Shown here: positions 6,350-9,130 of the stretch, piece by piece | Numbering within the stretch: the first letter of the stretch is position 1 | How the letters are laid out: each line of letters opens with the position of its first letter | Source of the DNA: Rhodospirillales bacterium | GTDB lineage: Bacteria > Pseudomonadota > Alphaproteobacteria > QKFK01 > SZUA-500 | Assembly: GCA_003252195.1 (NCBI GenBank) | Contig: QKFK01000124.1 | Span: 1 to 9,130 of the forward strand | Direction: 5' to 3' | DNA length: 9,130 nucleotides | Made by a program: the position numbers and the translations under genes | The notes under the pieces: model-generated | Told to the model about the DNA's origin: nothing | Databases searched by the model: none | Seen by the model: only the letters and a program-made list of their open reading frames with translations

Positions 6350-8058
6350 TAGGCCTCACTATCACTTAAAGGGGTTATATCAACGGCTTTAATAAGGCTA
6401 TCAATAGATATAGATTTTTCTAATACTTTGTCTCTGCCATCAAATGCCATTGGCAGATAGCCGTATTTTCTGGCAGCTTTACGGATTTGGCTAATTGGAG
6501 CATCTTCAATTAAAAGATCATTTATTTCCATTCTTAAAGGCAATATTTCTGCCACGGCAACACGTCCTGCATAGCCTGTTCCTCTACACTCATCACAACC
6601 ACATGCTACAGCGATTTCTGGAGGGTTTTTCTCGTCAAAGCCCATTATGCGACATTCTTCGGCGCTTGCTTTTATCGTCTTTTTGCATGAGTTGCATAAT
6701 TTACGAGCGAGCCTTTGAGCAACAATACCAATAATATTACCTGCCATTAGTGATGGCTTTAACCCTAAATCAACCAAACGAGGGAATGTGCCCACCGCAT
6801 CGTTAGCGTGTAATGTGGTGTAAATTTGGTGGCCTGTCATCGCAGCACGAAGAGCCATTGTTGCTGTATCGGCGTCTCTTATTTCACCAACTAGCATAAC
6901 ATCTGGGTCTTGGCGAAGCATAGAGCGGATACCTTCGGCAAAGTTCATATTTGTGCCTGACCTAATTTGAGATTGTCTAACTAACGACATCTCATATTCT
7001 ACAGGGTCTTCTAAAGTCATTACATTAATATCAAGCGAGTTAATATGGCTGATTAATGCATATAAGGTGGTGGTTTTACCAGAGCCCGTTGGTCCTGTAA
7101 CAATAAAAATACCTTCTGGCTTTCTAACTAATTCTTTTAACGTAGATACATGGGTATCTGAAAATCCTAGAGAGTTAATATTAACCATCATGCTGTTACG
7201 GTCTAGAATACGCATAACAATATTTTCACCGTGAATAGTAGGGATAGATGAAACCCTAAAGTCAATTTGGCGGTTATCTAAATTAAGGCTGATACGACCA
7301 TCTTGAGGATTTAACTTATCGGCAATGTTCATGCCAGACATAATTTTTAGGCGGTGAGATATGGCCGACCAATGTTCTTTGTGAATGGTGCGGATTTGGC
7401 TCATAATCCCATCGATACGGTAACGAATACGCAAGAAGTTACCTTCTGGCTCGAAGTGAACGTCAGATGCTTTTAGTTTTACGGCATCGTGCAATACAGC
7501 GTTAACTAACCTAATAACAGGGTGTTGATACGATTTTGAGCTATTAAGGTTGTTGCCTTGTTTTACTTCACCATCAAGCTCTTTTAATATGCCATCGATA
7601 GATAACTCATGACCATAATAATGATCTATGGCATCGTTTATTTCTTTGTCTCCTGCAACTTGTGGAGATATGCTAGCACCCTCTGGGAGTCTTCGGCGAA
7701 TTTGATCTAAGACTAATACATCATAGATATCTGCCATTGCAAGGCGGAGGTTGTTTTCATTAAACGATATTGGGAAAACACGGTAGCGAATTGCTTCATC
7801 TCTTGAGATATATTTAATTGCGACAGGGTCAATAATCGCGCTATCAAGCTTAAAAGTTTCATATCCAGAGCTATCTGATAAAAAAGCCGATAAGGCATGC
7901 TCAGTAATAAAGCCTAGTTCGACTAGAATTTCACCTAAGCGTTTATCAGAATGTTTTTTTTGAACTAGGGCTACTTGTAATTGGTCTTTAGAAATAAGCC
8001 CCATTTCAACTAAAGCATCACCAATGCGGGCATTCTTATTGACTTCTGTATTTGCCAT
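6349..8058 (-). CDS. gspE: Type II secretion / type IV pilus assembly ATPase GspE/PilB
   Basis: The 569-residue length is normal for the family. The N-terminus (11-63) has two 24-residue RxG..LVE.G.I repeats separated by five residues, the MshEN layout known to bind cyclic di-GMP in some members. The core has the Asp box ASDVHFEP (197-204), Walker A GPTGSGKTT (322-330), Walker B in LRQDPDVMLVGEIRD (381-395) and the His box TGHQIYTTLHAND (408-420). A zinc site is formed by C455, C458, C488 and C491, as in assembly (not retraction) ATPases. It would power pseudopilus or pilus assembly as a hexamer docked to the following two gene products. The ATG has a GAGGA site four bases upstream and lies 60 bases after the prepilin stop, behind a terminator. 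All catalytic motifs look intact. Confidence 0.96.
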   Translation of the reverse strand: MANTEVNKNARIGDALVEMGLISKDQLQVALVQKKHSDKRLGEILVELGFITEHALSAFLSDSSGYETFKLDSAIIDPVAIKYISRDEAIRYRVFPISFNENNLRLAMADIYDVLVLDQIRRRLPEGASISPQVAGDKEINDAIDHYYGHELSIDGILKELDGEVKQGNNLNSSKSYQHPVIRLVNAVLHDAVKLKASDVHFEPEGNFLRIRYRIDGIMSQIRTIHKEHWSAISHRLKIMSGMNIADKLNPQDGRISLNLDNRQIDFRVSSIPTIHGENIVMRILDRNSMMVNINSLGFSDTHVSTLKELVRKPEGIFIVTGPTGSGKTTTLYALISHINSLDINVMTLEDPVEYEMSLVRQSQIRSGTNMNFAEGIRSMLRQDPDVMLVGEIRDADTATMALRAAMTGHQIYTTLHANDAVGTFPRLVDLGLKPSLMAGNIIGIVAQRLARKLCNSCKKTIKASAEECRIMGFDEKNPPEIAVACGCDECRGTGYAGRVAVAEILPLRMEINDLLIEDAPISQIRKAARKYGYLPMAFDGRDKVLEKSISIDSLIKAVDITPLSDSEA

Positions 8059-8077
8059 TAAATCCTCTTATAAAATA

Positions 8078-8106
8078 AAAAAGGCCTGCAAAGGCAAGCC
8101 TTTTTA
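8078..8106 (-). terminator. Intrinsic terminator between prepilin and assembly ATPase genes
   Basis: On the minus strand an 8-base-pair stem (8094-8101 with 8082-8089, one G-U pair), a four-base loop and a T run follow the prepilin stop by about 15 bases. Flanking A and T runs make it look functional in both directions. Since the ATPase ATG follows only 20 bases later, it probably sets an excess of prepilin mRNA over the downstream machinery mRNA by partial readthrough. Confidence 0.85.
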
Positions 8107-8118
8107 TCATAGATGCTA

Positions 8119-8814
8119 TTAAAGCAATTCAAATAAGGTTATGCAGGTTTTTGAGGCAGAGGTTGCGTTGTCAATTGAGCATTTGCCACTACCTGCTGAG
8201 CCTGATTGGATAGAACCACTGTTAAATGAACCATTGTCAAATTTGCGGTCAATTTCGCCAGCTTCTTTAGGCGATAATGCAGGCATTGCAGGGTTTCCTG
8301 CTGCTCCACCAGCTTGTAATCTTAACCAGTGACCAGTTTTATCACCATAATTGCCATAATATATAAAGAATGAACTACCAGCTACTCTACCAGGTAAAAC
8401 ATATGAAGAGCCAATTTTATCTACTGATGAAATTAATCCAGCGTCAGAAAGGTGCTTCCATGCAGCTTCGGATTCGTTTACAGAAGCTGAGTTCATGCCA
8501 ACAGAAGCATCGAAGCTTGTAACAACAGAGGTTGAACCAATAATTCCGTTACCGTCGCCATTTGGGGCATCTTTGTTGATGAATGTTGATGCAGATGCGT
8601 AGTCACCAGGTAGGGCTACATATTTATCTTGGAAGGTGTTAATAGCAGCTTTTACTGCGTCCCACTGGCTTACGGTCATTTTAAGGCGAGTGCTAGCAAT
8701 AAGCTCTTGTCCTTTAAGAACGCCGCCAATAATGAGCCCGATTAAAACCAATACGATGGAAAGTTCAACCAACGTAAAACCCGCACTATGCTTTCTGCTT
8801 GTATTGTAATTCAT
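8119..8814 (-). CDS. Type IV prepilin / major pseudopilin
   Basis: The 231-residue protein has a 12-residue basic leader ending in glycine (RKHSAG) followed by FTLVELSIVLVLIGLIIG. This gives a prepilin peptidase site between G12 and F13 and the conserved +5 glutamate (E17), so the mature pilin would carry N-methyl-Phe. The hydrophobic helix spans about 13-34, then KGQELI, LPGDY (68-72) and a glycine/aspartate-rich NGDGNG segment (85-90). C212 and C224 close to the C-terminus could form the disulfide loop of a pilin D-region. It is longer than a typical GspG (around 145 residues), so a pilus subunit or an atypical pseudopilin are both possible. It heads the operon, has its own promoter and terminator, and its ATG has an AGGA site at a rather long spacing of 13 bases. 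Confidence 0.93.
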   Translation of the reverse strand: MNYNTSRKHSAGFTLVELSIVLVLIGLIIGGVLKGQELIASTRLKMTVSQWDAVKAAINTFQDKYVALPGDYASASTFINKDAPNGDGNGIIGSTSVVTSFDASVGMNSASVNESEAAWKHLSDAGLISSVDKIGSSYVLPGRVAGSSFFIYYGNYGDKTGHWLRLQAGGAAGNPAMPALSPKEAGEIDRKFDNGSFNSGSIQSGSAGSGKCSIDNATSASKTCITLFELL

Positions 8815-8853
8815 CTTAAAATCAAAGTCCTTGATGTTATTAAATAATCTTTG

Positions 8854-8882
8854 CTTATAAATCCTATCGGCTTTTTAGTTAA
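8854..8882 (-). promoter_or_regulatory. Candidate promoter of the prepilin operon
   Basis: A -10 TATAAG (8854-8859, minus strand) and a -35-like TTAACT (8877-8882) are separated by 17 bases, placing the transcript start near 8847 and a leader of about 33 bases before the prepilin ATG. The -35 match is partial, so confidence is moderate. Confidence 0.45.
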
Positions 8883-9028
8883 GTTTCAAACATTAAACAG
8901 CAAAAAAACAATAAAAATTTAAGTAAAATGCAAAGTTTAGCTTGACCTTATTCTATATCAGATTAATTTTTTAAGTCGTTTCTTATAAACGAACAAGAAT
9001 TGATAATTATTATGAAGGACAAACTAAC

Positions 9029-9130
9029 ATGGCAAAAATTCTAGTAACCAGTGCATTACCATATATTAACGGAGTTAAACACTTGGGGAATTTAGTTGGC
9101 TCAATGTTGCCAGCTGATGTCTATGCTAGA
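9029..9130 (+). CDS. metG: Methionyl-tRNA synthetase, N-terminal fragment (runs off window)
   Basis: Thirty-four codons are visible, starting [20 protein letters not shown] and continuing into [14 protein letters not shown]. The [13 protein letters not shown] segment is the class I synthetase HIGH-type region as found in methionyl-tRNA synthetases (P-Y-x-N-G/A...H-L/I-G). The enzyme charges tRNA-Met with methionine in the cytosol. The ATG has AAGGA at 9015-9019 nine bases upstream. It is divergent from the prepilin operon across a 214-base spacer and probably has no functional link to it. The truncation is due only to the window edge. Confidence 0.93.
   Translation, partial: MAKILVTSALPYINGVKHLGNLVGSMLPADVYAR

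Noticed and set aside
2843..6734. Several plus-strand open frames of 79-98 codons
   Set aside because: All lie antisense to well-supported secretion, pilus or ABC genes and show no domains; they are reading-frame shadows.
8942..8988. TTGACC with a later TTATAA as a metG promoter
   Set aside because: The spacing between these elements is about 35 bases and no -10 fits at 16-18 bases, so I do not annotate a metG promoter.
8991..9005. GAAC-N7-GATA upstream of metG, similar to the SOS-type repeat
   Set aside because: The second half-site is GATA rather than GAAC, and metG is a housekeeping gene; the match is not credible as a LexA site.
8815..9028. Small RNA or tRNA in the spacer between the prepilin gene and metG
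   Set aside because: No cloverleaf and no stable hairpin with a T run is visible; the spacer is AT-rich promoter-like DNA.

Overview
The window looks like an AT-rich alphaproteobacterium of unresolved family. Three things point there: the start of a methionyl-tRNA synthetase gene whose N-terminus reads like the alphaproteobacterial form, a prepilin with LPGDY and KGQELI motifs common in that class, and two GTTC-N7-GTTC direct repeats, the LexA operator type of Alphaproteobacteria. This placement is inference.

Right part (about 2308-9028, mostly minus strand). A six-gene operon for a type II secretion / type IV pilus-like machine reads leftward from about 8850. It encodes a major prepilin, then after an intrinsic terminator a GspE/PilB assembly ATPase, a GspF/PilC platform protein, a GspL-like or PilM-PilN-like single-chain protein, a GspM/PilO-like bitopic protein, and an ABC-type ATPase. 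The last five genes are tightly packed: two TAATG stop/start overlaps, gaps of 10-16 bases, and two TTG starts. No secretin, prepilin peptidase, minor pseudopilin or ABC permease is present, so these must be encoded elsewhere. metG diverges from the operon on the plus strand and runs off the right edge.

Left part (1 to about 2223, minus strand). A two-gene cassette is present in two tandem copies. Each copy has a promoter with a perfect GTTC-N7-GTTC repeat between and over its -35/-10 elements, a 182-183 residue exported protein with a signal peptide, an intrinsic terminator-like hairpin, and the start of a cytosolic-type protein whose ES-G-Q arrangement recalls lysozyme-like / SLT peptidoglycan hydrolases. 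In the left copy this second gene is open to the window edge (at least 200 codons). In the right copy it is cut to 51 codons, although its first 50 residues are identical. The two exported proteins keep nearly identical ends but differ strongly in the middle. I read this as a candidate SOS-controlled toxin/effector plus periplasmic immunity (or lysis) module, with one cassette reduced to an orphan exported gene. The effector/immunity assignment is a hypothesis; the duplication, the operators and the truncation are seen directly.

The 84-base gap at 2224-2307, between the ABC gene and the cassettes, holds no gene and no clear terminator. Transcription of the secretion operon might therefore run into the cassettes.
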